A stretch of DNA of 64,000 nucleotides from Sarcocystis neurona (Eukaryota > Apicomplexa > Conoidasida > Eucoccidiorida > Sarcocystidae): positions 161,510 to 225,509 of the forward strand of contig KL647288.1 of assembly GCA_000727475.1 (NCBI GenBank), in the 5' to 3' direction. The notes below the pieces were generated by a model. It was given only the letters and a program-made list of their open reading frames with translations. It did not search any database and was not told the origin of the DNA. The translations under genes and the position numbers were made by a program. Numbering within the stretch: position 1 is the first letter of the stretch; each line of letters starts with the position of its first letter. Below, one piece after another: positions 54,422-64,000 of the stretch.

Positions 54422-57400
54422 CTGCAGTTGCTGCTGCTGTTGCTGGCCTGTTTTCTCGAGAGAGTGTTTCCGCGACTCTGCTGCTGCTGCTGCGACTGCG
54501 CGTCCGGGGGGTTTTCTTGCTGCTTTGTTACCACACACCGCGCACACACGCCCAGCTGTATTTTCCACGTATTCGCATGCGGATGTCCGTCGCCTGCTGC
54601 TGCGGCTGCGGCGTGTGGGGCGCGCGCAGGTCCCCATCGGAATCGAAGGACGGCACCGCGGCGTGGTGGATCTCGTGCGGGAGCGCTGCGTCTACTTTTC
54701 GGGCGCCAACGGCGAGTGCGTGACGTTCGACGCTGCGATTCCGACCGCGTTGGAGCCCCAGGTGAAGGCGGCGCGCGCTGAGCTGCTCGAGACACTCGCC
54801 GACCTCGACGACGCCTTCGCGGAAGCGTACCTCGGCGAGGGCGCGGTCGACGCCTCGGGCGCCGCGGACGCTTTGTCGCCGCAGGTGATCGACGCCTACA
54901 TCAGGCGCCTCACCCTCCGCCATGCCTTCGTGCCTCTCCTCATGGGCGCTGCGAAAGCCAACACCGGCGTTCAGCCGCTGCTCGACGCTGTCTGTCGTTA
55001 TCTGCCCTCGCCTTGTGAGAAATGACCACCCAAGAGCCGCAGCAGCAGCAGCAGTGCCCTGCCCTGCCCACGCGTTCCCCAACACAGAGAGAGAATAGAA
55101 ACAGCAAGTAGAGCAGCATGGGCAGCAGCAGTGACCGCGCGCATCCCCCCCACGAGGGAAAGTGGAACAGCAAGTAAACGGGGAGACGGGGGGCGTGGGC
55201 CTCGGCGAAATGCGTGACGCTGTCGGCGCGGAGGTGCTGAGACGTGTCTCCGCGTTTCTGCACCGGTGGCGAAGGGTGGCCTCTGCGTCTCACCGGCGTG
55301 CGTGGAAAATCGTCGGCAGCTCTTTCTCTGTGCCCGTGTCTTTTTCTCTATTTCTGTCTCTCGGCCCGCGGCCTGCCCAGACGTCTATTCCTGCATGTAG
55401 ATCAACGCGTGTGTATAGTGGTAACTGCGCGACGCTGGTTTTCCTCCGTCTGTGGCCGAGCCGACTTCTCCACCTGCGCCGCCCCCGCGCCCCTGCTGCG
55501 CGTGCTGCTTGTCTCCGCATGCAGGCGACGCCGTGCAGACGGCGGTGGACCCGGAGAACAACGAGGAGGAAGTTGTTTTGTCCCCGTCGCCGAGCAAAGG
55601 ACTTGTTGCCCTCGCTTTCAAAATCCAGGTTCGTTGTTGCCGTCAGCTGCACGGACTCCCCACAAGAATTTTCGTAGATGAGAAGAAGGTATAAAATCTT
55701 GAAGGCCCCGTGAACTCGCCAGAGAAAACGCCGGTGCAACAGTCTTAGAGACACACGTGCCAACTTGCCCTCTGTCCTACAGACAGGCAGTGGACTGTTT
55801 TCCGCGGGTACGCATGTGTGTTTTGCTCCTCCCCGCACGTCCAGCAGCAGCTCTTCTCTTCTCCCTCCTCCTGTTGTTGGCGGTGAAGCCGAAGGACGTC
55901 TATTCGATCTGGCCCGCCATCGGCCTGTAGAGAGAGACACGCGCACCCGCACGCTGTTTAGAAGTGGATATCAGTCAGTCTGTGCGGTGCGCCGATCGGC
56001 GACGCAGAAGCAGTAACAACAGCAGCAACATGTGGGGAGAGTTGAGCGGGTACAACCACGACGCAGCGAGCCCTGTGGAGACTGTATGTGTACTGCCGGG
56101 TTTTGCTGCTGCTGCTGCTCTTGCTCTTCTGCGTTGACGGCGGGCGGGGTGTTGTGTGCAGGAACTGCCGGTGGGGCAGCTGACGTACTTGCGTCTGTAC
56201 CAGGGACAGCTGCGGAGAGGCGATTGTTTGTTTGATTCATCGACGCAGAAGCGCTCTGCGCCAATCAAGCGAATCCTACAAATGCATGCGGACGAGGCCA
56301 AGGAAGTCGCGGCGGCAGCAGCAGGAGATATTGTTGCTGTTAGCGGCCTGACCTGCCACAGCGGCACGACGTTCACAGACGGGAGCAGCAGACTCTCGCT
56401 GACATCTATGTACATCCCATCGCCGGTGGTCTCGCTTGCTGTCAGAATTGAGAAGAAAGACCAGCTTCAGCGCTTCGCCAAAGCATTGGCCCGCTTTCAG
56501 CGCGAGGACCCTACCTTCAGGTCAGTCCTGCTGCTGCTGCTCCCCCTCCTCCTTGTCGTCTGCAGGAACGCCGCCGCCACACGAAGAAGGGAAGACGGGG
56601 CTGCGGCAGGAGCAGGCGGAGCTGCTGCCGAAAAAGGCAGCCAGCCGCAGCAGACCCAAGCAGCAACCAGAAGAAGCGCAGCGCAGAGCAGAAGCAGCAG
56701 CGGCAGCACTTTTTCGCCCGGCACTGCGTCTGCACGTGTCCCAGGAGAACTCCTGGGGAGCAGCAGCGGGCAGCGTCCGAAGAGAATTGCCGAGCTTCGG
56801 GCCAACGACGGCAAACACGCGCGAGGCAGCAGCGACTAATAAGACCAGGCGGAACTTCCTCTCGCCCCACACATATACGAGCGGCTGCGTGAAGCCGCAC
56901 GCGTGACTCGTCTCCGTGAAGACACGGCGGGCAACGACCACCGAGCCACAGACAGACAAACAGACAGATAGACGGAGACACACAAACAGATAGACGGAGA
57001 CACGCAGACAGATAGACGGAGACACGCAGACAGATAGACGGATAGACGGAGACGTAGACGTTGTGTGAATTGTCCCGCGGGCGGGGGCGCACGGCTGCTT
57101 GGTGTGGGTGGCGGAGGTGTTTTTGCTGATGAGGCGCATGTCGGTGATCGTCCTTTTTTCGCCGCTGCATGGGAGAGACACATGTCCCGCGCAGCAGTGC
57201 TTTGCCTTGACAGGCCCCAAAGCCCCTTCTGGCTTCATGCGTGTATAGCCGTGACTGGTCGTGCCGTTTTGCTGCCTGCCTGCGGGCGCGTGAAGGCCAG
57301 AAGTCTGCCCCGTGTCTCTTCAGCGACGGCAGTTTGTACGTGTGTATACGTTTTGTAGGGGTGTGTCTCTCTCGCAAGTCACGCAGGTGTCTCTGAAGCA

Positions 57401-60400
57401 GGCAGCCAGAGGCAGCACGAGGCAGAGAAGCTGTCGCAGCGTCGCAGCACGTGTGTGACTGTCGGCGGGATGCCCCATCCTGCCGGTAATCTAGCCTGCT
57501 CGTCTCTGTGCGAGCCTGCTGGGACACGCTGCAGGCTGGCTGGCGTCGTTTTGTGCTTCTGTGCGCTCGCCTCGTCTCTTGTGTGTTTGTTCTCGTCCGC
57601 ACTTCTGTCGTTTTCTTGGTGTTGCGGACGCCGGTTCCTTACCTTGGCACTCGTCCTCTACGCTGCGTCCCCGCTCTCTTCACTGTTTCTCGCCTTTTTT
57701 GCGTCCTTCTCCGCAGGATTCCGCTTTCCAGCTTTCCTGCACTTCTCCTTCTTTCTCTCTCTGTTTGTCTGTACTTGTCTTTCACTTGTTTCGGCCGGGG
57801 TTTACACGACGTCTGCGTTTCGGGAAAGGAAAAGTGGGACACCTCCTGCGTCTTGCTGCCGGACGTGTGGGGCTTCCGCTGCTGCTGTCGCTGCGCTCCC
57901 CTGCCTCCCTTTCCCCTGCTGCCGCCGCCTTGCCTGCCGTTGTGGACTCGCCTTCTGACTGCGTCATCCTTCACTGCTGCTGCTGCGGCACTGCTGCCGC
58001 TGCACGTGCTACCACGCACTGCTGCGGCTTCGGCTGCTGTTGCTGCTGCGACACTGCTGCCGCCGCTGCGAGTGGTCGTACGACACTGCTGCTGCTGCGA
58101 CTGCTGCTGCTGCGGTTGGGCGACCTCTCAGGGCGGCGGTCGATGAGGAGACTCAAGAGACGGTAATCTCCGGCATGGGCGAGCTGCATCTGCAGATTTA
58201 TTTGGAACGGATGGCAAGGGAGTATCGGCTGAACGTCAAGGCCGGAGAGCCCAGAGTGAACTACAGAGAAACGCCGACACAGAGAGCCGCCTTTGAGTAC
58301 ACGCATAAGAAGCAGTCCGGCGGAGCAGGGCAGTACGGAAAAGTCGCTGGATACATAGAACCGCTCAACGCGGATGTCCAGGAGATTGACGGAAATGCTC
58401 CGATCGAATTCAGAAATGAACTTGTACGACAACGCACAGACCTGTACACGTCTGCGCCGGTTCCGCGGCTCACACGTGTACATATATACACAGAGAGACA
58501 GAGAGACAGAGAGACAGAAATATAAGAGAGGGATCGTATACATGTCCACATGTGCACATGTATATTCACATACACATACATATATATATGTACGAAGGTG
58601 TGCACATATTTTTTACGTACATACGTATACACACACATACAGACATATACGCGCATGCGTGTACATAATTTCGAGAGGTTCGTACGTACGAGCATGCCCT
58701 TGCGTGTTGCAGATGCTTGCAGCACGTGTTCTCGCGTACGTGTGCCGTCACCTAGCTGCGTACGCAGCAGCAGCGGCAGCAGCAGAGGTCGGAGGGAGGC
58801 GAGAACGAGAGGAAGAGCGCAGGAAGAGTGACAGGGAGGGTTCGCGGCGGGAGGAAGAGAGAAAATAGAAAGGCAGCGAGTGAAGGTGAGGTCGGTCGGG
58901 AGTGTGACACGGGAATAGAGAAGGGATGCGTTTGTCTCTACTCGAATCGCAGCCGCGGGAAGCATGTCGGCGTGCAGGCGCCTAGGGACGGGACTAGAAG
59001 GAGGGACGTCTGGAAAGGAAAAGAGACCGGACGACGACGTCTTTCTTTTTCCCCCCGCGGTCTTATCGAAGGAACGCTGCGTTGCCGAAGAGGAGAACAC
59101 GACGTGTTACTCCTTCACCGGCAACGTCTGCGTACCTCGGCGCCGGCACGCGGCTTTCCCCTGGGGAGAGAGAGAGGCGGCTAGCACTGGTCGTCTTCGT
59201 AGACTTCAGAGTATTTTGGATGAATAAGAAGTTGGGCATGTCCACACATGTGTGTATATATATATATATATATTTATTTATTTATATTTATATATATATA
59301 TGTTCGTATGTCTTTGGATGTATGTATGGGTGTATGCGTATGCGTATATGTATGTGTCTGTCTGTGTGTGTGTATCGCCTACATATACGTATTATGTGTA
59401 CACGTATATACGCATATACGTATATACCTGCGTACACAGACAGCGTATTTGGCCGCTTTTTACCCGCCGAGATGCAGAAAGCATTCTGACATCCACCTTT
59501 CCGTTTCTGTAGACCGTAGGCCACATGCAAGTGTTTGCAGGCGGCTGCCGGCTCGCTCGGGTGCAGATCCACACACATGTAGTATGCCAGTATATGTGTG
59601 GCGCGCTATTCGCGCAGGCGTAGTTCGGCGGTCGTCCATATACACATTATTTCCCTGAGGCGCGTCGCAGGCGGTGTATCTGCGGGCGGGAGTCTGAGAA
59701 AGCAGGAAGGCCGCTGGGGCTCGTGTGTGGATACGTGCGTGTCTCTGTGGTAGACCTCCGTCCGTGTGATAATTGCTTTCAGGAGGGAAACGACATTCCT
59801 CCGAATTACGTACCCAGCATCGAGAAGGGCTTTCGAGAATCAGCCAAGAAAGGCACGCTGTCTGGACACCCTATCATAAATGCGCGGTTCGTGCTGCAAG
59901 GAGGCAAAGCTCACGACGTTGATTCGTCCGATATTGCTTTCCGCCTTGCTGCTGCGGGCGCCCTTCGGTGAGATATATACTGCCACCTGCCTGCTGGGAT
60001 GGAGAAGAAGTACATCAGGGGGAGGCGGCGGTGCACGGAGACGTATACACGGGAGTCAACGCAGCTAGATACGCGTACAGACGACACAGCGGGGTGAACT
60101 GAGAATGCCGCAGAAAAAGCGGCGCTCCGCTGTGGTGATTCGAAGCAACGTTTGTCAAGGTAGATGCACACTCGTGCGTCGGTAGAAAAGTCTGCGCCCA
60201 CGCGGGGGTGTGTTCGTAGGTTGTTCACAAAAATGCCGCTCTGCGGTGGATTCAACGCGATAAAAATCAAACCCGGGCTAGTTACGCGCCTTGCGTCCTG
60301 TTCCCGTTCACACCTTCCGCATACATTTCTCTCTGACGCGCCCTTCAAGCACTTTCCACAGTCTCCTGCGCGACAGTACCTTGCCCGCTTGTAGCGTGGC

Positions 60401-61326
60401 CTGCAGGGACGAGCACGCTGGAGACTTTCCTCTTCATGTCTCTCCTTCTCGTCGTCTACGACTTGCGACGTTTACCTTACAGCTCTGTTGTTGCCGCTTT
60501 CCTGATATCTGGATGAGTCGTCGTTGGCCGTTCCTCTTCCTTAAGGCAATACGCATACCGTAGCTCTTACCTCACTTGAACCATATTACACCCACCACAG
60601 ATTTCTCCACGTGTTCACTACTTTTGCCTTCTCAAAATTCCACCCTTTAGAACGCACTGGCCCACTCGGCTCGTTTTCTTAGCGTCTGTTTTCATGTTCT
60701 TCTGTAAATCTTCGTAGCGTCCACCAGTTTCGATATATTGTTCGCTGTATCGCGCACAATGACCGTGTTCCATCGTGTGGTAACTTTGTGGTATACGTAC
60801 GCCGCATTGGGCCTGTCTGTGGTACTCGCCTTTGACTGTTTGCCTGTAAACCTTTTTCAAATCTGTGTGTCCACGTTCTTTTCCTGCAGCCTCTGCGTTT
60901 GTTGTGCTCTTTTCTCTTTCCATTGCCGCGGCTCCATTTTTTGCCGCCTCGTTCGTTTCTCGGAATTCGTGTCACCTTCCTTGCCTCCGCAGAGAGTTTT
61001 ACGAGGATGCGGCTCCGGTGGTTTTGGAACCGATCATGGCGGTGCAAGTCAGTGTCCCGGCAGAATTTCTCGCCGCGGGTTTGGGAACGATCAGCCGTCG
61101 AAAAGGCAATGTCACAAACACCACACGACAGGGAGAAACTGTGTTGCTGGAGGCAGAAGTCCCTCTTAAAAATATGTTCGGATACATCACGGACCTGCGC
61201 TCCTGCACACAAGGATTGGGAGAGTTCAGCATGGAATTTGCACGCTACCAGCCAATGCAGTCTGCAGAACAGGACGAACTCTGCACACAGTACCAGCAGC
61301 AGCTCCAAGCAGCGGATAAAAAATGA
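45394..61326 (+). CDS. GFM1: Mitochondrial elongation factor G1 (GFM1/MEF1), ten exons
   Basis: EF-G1 is the GTPase that translocates tRNA and mRNA on the mitochondrial ribosome. The ten exons total 2,982 nt, giving 993 residues plus stop, and every junction is GT/AG with matching phase. Domains in order: N-terminal extension (1-205) with basic start [16 protein letters not shown], plausibly a mitochondrial signal, and a Gln tract; P-loop AHIDSGKT (208-215); GITIQSAAT (switch I); DTPGH (359-363); NKLD (413-416); domain II (about 605-700); [14 protein letters not shown] (782-795, typical of mitochondrial EF-G1 rather than bacterial or apicoplast-type EF-G); EPIMAV, then [15 protein letters not shown] and MEFARYQP at the C-terminus. 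The ATG at 45394 is the first in the frame. Human GFM1 has 751 residues; the excess is the N-terminus and an ~80-residue insert in exon 3. Confidence 0.93.
46120..46400. repeat. TATG/GTAT microsatellite, GFM1 intron 1
   Basis: Irregular TATG and TGTA units starting about 50 bases after the intron 1 donor. Confidence 0.9.
46612..46905. repeat. ACAT/ATAC microsatellite, GFM1 intron 1
   Basis: Dense ACATACAT units, the complement in sense of the TATG block 200 bases upstream. The two could pair as a long inverted repeat in the pre-mRNA. Confidence 0.9.
47030..47130. repeat. gagacacggg-type repeat, GFM1 intron 1
   Basis: About ten-base purine-rich units (gagacacggg, gagacaggg) in tandem. Confidence 0.85.
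47167..47270. repeat. Four near-identical 26-bp tandem copies, GFM1 intron 1
   Basis: Unit agggagacggagacggcgcc followed by gcatgc. The first three copies are identical; the fourth ends gcatgg. Confidence 0.95.
47660..48050. repeat. TATA/TATG microsatellite with a duplicated segment, GFM1 intron 1
   Basis: Two related copies (about 47665-47780 and 47815-47955), each beginning tatggatatatgtatatgta and containing tctatccaaatat, then TATG units. Confidence 0.8.
48792..48875 (+). CDS. GFM1: GFM1 exon 2
   Basis: 84 nt encoding [13 protein letters not shown] and [10 protein letters not shown], the region just before switch I. Acceptor ctgctgcag, donor aaaag|gtaatc, phase 1 on both sides. Confidence 0.93.
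48885..49000. repeat. CAG tract, start of GFM1 intron 2
   Basis: Dense CAG/CAA/CGG triplets just after the donor. Further CAG-rich DNA continues to about 49700. It is intronic, so the CAG class is not confined to exons. Confidence 0.85.
50488..50535. repeat. Three copies of a 16-bp unit, GFM1 intron 2
   Basis: Unit gaggaaggcagccgca repeated three times without change. Confidence 0.9.
51401..51848 (+). CDS. GFM1: GFM1 exon 3
   Basis: Opens with GITIQSAAT (G2) and ends [12 protein letters not shown]. It carries G3 DTPGHVDF. Between them is a Ser/Gly/Ala insert of about 80 residues (51439-51690). A phase-0 GT at 51442 and AG at 51662-51663 would define a 222-nt in-frame intron that removes most of it. 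Donor tag|gtgagt, phase 2. Confidence 0.88.
51479..51560 (+). repeat. AGC/AAC tract, Ser/Asn-rich, GFM1 exon 3
   Basis: Gives about 24 Ser and Asn residues if translated. It lies within the optional 222-nt segment of exon 3. Confidence 0.85.
51990..52300. repeat. TATG/TGTA microsatellite, GFM1 intron 3
   Basis: Irregular TATG, TGTA and TACG units. Confidence 0.9.
53062..53176 (+). CDS. GFM1: GFM1 exon 4
   Basis: [16 protein letters not shown] with the G4 guanine-specificity motif NKLD, through CPLQ. Acceptor cctcctcag, donor caa|gtgcgg, phase 0. Confidence 0.93.
53395..53740. repeat. TA/TATG microsatellite, GFM1 intron 4
   Basis: TA runs at about 53410, 53560 and 53690-53707 with unique gaps. 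Confidence 0.85.
54347..54442. repeat. GCT/GTT triplet tract, GFM1 intron 4
   Basis: About 32 triplets of the CTG class within the intron, less than 200 bases from the exon 5 acceptor. Confidence 0.9.
54630..55014 (+). CDS. GFM1: GFM1 exon 5
   Basis: [16 protein letters not shown] to [20 protein letters not shown], the G-prime part and end of the GTP-binding domain. GC-rich and free of repeats, unlike its flanks. Donor ctt|gtgaga, phase 1. Confidence 0.93.
55525..55628 (+). CDS. GFM1: GFM1 exon 6
   Basis: [16 protein letters not shown] to [11 protein letters not shown], the linker and first strand of domain II. Acceptor gcatgcag, donor cag|gttcgt, phase 0. Confidence 0.9.
56162..56520 (+). 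CDS. GFM1: GFM1 exon 7
   Basis: Domain II and the start of domain [23 protein letters not shown], then GTTFTDG, then RFQREDPTF. Acceptor gtgtgcag, donor cag|gtcagt, phase 2. Confidence 0.93.
56940..57055. repeat. Tandem repeat of about 20 bp, GFM1 intron 7
   Basis: Units of the form acagatagacggagacac, four to five copies, with shorter GACA repeats at the left end. Confidence 0.85.
58132..58423 (+). CDS. GFM1: GFM1 exon 8
   Basis: Domain [25 protein letters not shown] and [14 protein letters not shown]. Acceptor cctctcag, donor ctt|gtacga, phase 0. Confidence 0.93.
58480..58660. repeat. GACA and CATA microsatellites, GFM1 intron 8
   Basis: Short agagacag run (about 58492-58515) followed by ACATAC/TACGTA units. 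Confidence 0.8.
59250..59430. repeat. TA/TTTA/TATG microsatellite, GFM1 intron 8
   Basis: TA run at 59257-59273, TTTA units, then TATG units. Confidence 0.85.
59783..59967 (+). CDS. GFM1: GFM1 exon 9
   Basis: Domain [17 protein letters not shown] to [12 protein letters not shown]. Acceptor tgctttcag, donor cg|gtgaga, phase 2. Confidence 0.93.
60993..61326 (+). CDS. GFM1: GFM1 exon 10 (terminal)
   Basis: End of domain IV and domain [41 protein letters not shown], then a Gln-rich tail and TGA. Acceptor tgcctccgcag. Confidence 0.93.
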
Positions 61327-64000
61327 AATGCCGGTGGTATTTTCTTCTTCACGGAAAGTGTTCTTTGCCCTTGCTAACCGTGTAGAGTTCCACAAACGCA
61401 GTTGTTCTTGCGACGCAAAGGAAATTGTAGGGAAACGTCAAATGGACACAATATCCATGCTGCAACTGTGTTGCGAAACTGTCTCAGACATGCTTGTACA
61501 CAAAAATTCTCGAATCCAATTCGAGAGATCACGTACAAAATTTATCTCTTGTCTCGCTCCCGAGTGGCATGTGACCGGTGAGCTTCCAGCCGGCCTGCTG
61601 GCACAAGGAGCTGCAAGGCAGTCAATGCAGATAAGGGGAGGATCGTAACGACGACCCCTCCTTTTTCCACTGTTTCCAACTTGCACTTAGTGCCCGATTT
61701 TTACAGCCGGACATTTTCGAAATCGTAAATAGGCTGTTCAAGTTCAATTGCGCCGTGCTCTGAGTCCACTGGCAAAAGCATTCGTGAGCAGCTTTCAGCA
61801 TTGCAGTGTGGATGCATTGATGTCGGCCGTATGTTTTCAGCATGTGTACAGGAGTGACCTGTGCGATTAGATTACGGCTGCTCAACGCAAGTTCTTGTAC
61901 ACACATATGGATATACATGTTCAAAATGTGGTTTTTTTGTTCCTTGATACGGTTATCTTTGATTTGTACTGGAAAGATATTCGCCTAAGGTGTTCGCGCA
62001 CGGACTGACAGATATATGTGTATGATGCGTAGTTCTCTTTGACCAAAGTAGTGTCTTTGGTGCCACCACAAATGCGAGGGAGGTGGAGAACGATTGGGGC
62101 CGCAGAACGTTGGCTCACACGTAGTTAAGCGTACCCATCGCACGCTGAAGTAGTGCAGTAATTGTCGCCCGTTCACAACGGTAAGTGCAGGTACATCCAT
62201 ATTCGTTCTGCGTACGTCTCGACGATCCTGATGGCGGTCGTGCGCGCGCGCATCGACCAGGGTGCTCCTCACCTTTTCACGTTTATGACGTGAAATTTGA
62301 TGGCGTCGGGCTAGCAGAAGTGGAGAACTCCTCGCGGACCACCTCGTGCGTGAAACGTGAAAGAGCCAGTACGTATGGATCAGACTGTGAAGTCTGTAGA
62401 AGTGCGAGCGGTTGCAGGTTGGCGCAGCCATTTGTAGATGCGGATCCGTGTACTGTGTAAAGAGCCGATGGTTTAATGTACGTGTCTGCTGTGTGTGACT
62501 GATTCAAAATTACGCCTTTCCATAACCACATGCGCACGTCTGTTTTGGTTGTCTGTCGCAGTTGTTTGGAAGTCTACGGTGTTGCACAAGCGTGTGCGCG
62601 GCTGTGTGTGTACGTGTGTCTGTAGTATGCCCAATTTGGTTCCGACACTGTTCCTCAGTATCAACGAGTCTTTGAACAGAGGTTTGAATTTTGCTGCGTA
62701 CTTCACTGTTCAGTAGCGTCCGCGAGTTAAACAGTGTCACGCGAAGGGAGGCCTTCTTGCAAAGTGTGTCGGACGGTTGTCTTGCGTAAACTTACTCTAC
62801 GAAAGCTTTCTTACTTTGGAGTCTCTCAATAAAGATTCTATGACACAGTTTGTCTTTCTCCCTGCGGAGGCACCAGATCACCTCCCGCGGTTTTCACCCA
62901 GCGCACCACACCGTTTTTCAGTAGGTAGCCGTAGTCTGCCACACAGGAGTACAAGGAGTGTTCGCATGGTCAGCTAATTTTCTCTGCCGTACACCGTGAG
63001 TAACATTAAGAAAATTGGAAGTCGCCGGCATCCACGAACACTTGCAACACATGTACGTGTACGTATGTACGTATGTATGTATTGATGCGTGTACGCATGT
63101 ATGTATGTATGTATGTATGTATGTATGATATATATATATATATATACGCACGTGCGAATACAGAAGCGTCGACACGTGTTCATTCTAAGAATGGTATGTA
63201 TGTACAGACAATCAAGTGTGTTTGACGAAGCGTGAACGAGGGTGGCTTTCGAACTCAAGCTCAGTCAAAAAGCACTGCTTCAAATCATTGCTTGGAAAGG
63301 AGTGTACTGTCTTCGAGTGCGCGGGTTGTCTGCACTCCCAAGCCATGAGGTACACGCTTTGATGTGCAAATGCCGATCTTGTGCGAAGCGGGGCAGTACA
63401 CGTACAACGAAATTTTTCGCAGTGGTCAGTCGCCAATGTTAACATTATTTATGTGGAGAAGCTGCACGTACTTGCGACCAGCGTGTTTCTTGCAAGTGCC
63501 AGATGCCTTACGAGTACGCACCTCTACCCATTTGCTTGTGTATCAAGACGAATCTACAGGTGCACACATACACATACACAGACGAAGAAAGACAGGGAGG
63601 AGGGGTGACGTGCTTTCCCTAAAAATTTATTCCAGCGTCTAATTGTTACGTCATTCAAAGGCTAAGGACACACTTCACATCTACCACGAACATGTAAATA
63701 CAGGTACACATATTCAGATTTACTCCTACGACCGGACCACGCAGTGGATCACCTTTATTTCGTAATGTCTCTGCCCGGTAAGGCGAACGTATGCTGTCGC
63801 ACTGAAAGTGACGCCACACTTAGAGAATACGCCTTTGTTGAAACTTGCCTGGCCTCCACTTCTGTGTCACTGGTTGTTAAGCTCGACGTCTGCTGAGATT
63901 TTCTCGGTCTTTCTGCACGGAGTACGCCTGTACTGGTGGCGCCCTCTAGACACCAAAAAGCGTGTGATAAGTTGTCTTTCTTAATTTTTGTTTTACCAGC
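61327..64000. other. Repeat-poor region 3' of GFM1; no supported gene
   Basis: Complex sequence with frames under about 150 codons, mostly without ATG. One TATG/TA block is listed separately. No domain, splice chain or RNA gene recognised. The first few hundred bases are presumably the GFM1 3' untranslated region. Confidence 0.55.
63055..63150. repeat. GTAT run followed by TA run
   Basis: About six clean GTAT units at 63098-63126, then about ten TA units. Confidence 0.9.

Noticed and set aside
1..64000. Search by eye for telomeric TTTAGGG arrays, tRNA T-loop signatures and transposase or reverse transcriptase motifs
   Set aside because: None convincing: no arrays of TTTAGGG, no cloverleaf around GTTCGA-like sites, no catalytic motifs. 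A tRNAscan-SE and RepeatMasker run would be decisive.

Overview
This is nuclear DNA of an apicomplexan coccidian, most likely an Eimeria species (inference). Three things point there: CAG/GCA/AGC (CTG on the other strand) triplet runs that become poly-Gln, poly-Ala and poly-Ser inside exons; long degenerate TATG/TATA microsatellites in introns and between genes; and spliced genes for eukaryotic and mitochondrial proteins. Coccidian chromosomes are known to alternate repeat-rich and repeat-poor blocks, and the window shows both. Nothing bacterial, viral, transposon-like or CRISPR-like was seen. Layout: 1-585 is an open frame entering from the left edge, perhaps the end of a gene. 600-4230 is microsatellite DNA. 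4235-5400 looks like exons of an unrecognised Ala/Gln-rich protein. 5401-11260 is repeat-poor and without a convincing gene. 11261-27436 (+) is a giant open frame of about 5,385 residues, broken once by an in-frame TAG that an 18-nt GT...AG segment would remove. Islands in it match the TTC7/Ypp1 scaffold of the plasma-membrane phosphatidylinositol 4-kinase complex, separated by very long low-complexity inserts. 27437-29570 is AT-rich intergenic DNA. 29571-31828 holds protein-like segments in shifting frames that may be one spliced gene, followed by a degenerate ~48-bp tandem repeat. 32113-35254 has no firm gene. 35255-43033 (-) is a spliced NSUN5/Rcm1-type rRNA cytosine-C5 methyltransferase with both catalytic cysteine motifs. 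43422-44426 is ambiguous. 45394-61326 (+) is a ten-exon mitochondrial elongation factor G1 gene (GFM1/MEF1). Its splice junctions all agree in phase and give 993 residues, with about 13 kb of intron. 61327-64000 is repeat-poor with no gene seen. How the genes relate: they are ordinary housekeeping genes of separate pathways (membrane phosphoinositide supply, large-subunit rRNA methylation, mitochondrial translation). NSUN5 and GFM1 diverge from a shared 2.4-kb spacer, but no functional link is implied. What stands out is structural. The TTC7-like gene has grown by triplet runs inside one nearly intron-free frame, while GFM1 stays near family size in its domains but is spread over 16 kb by repeat-filled introns. 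The exon maps come from domain alignment from memory plus GT/AG and phase agreement; no alignment program was run.
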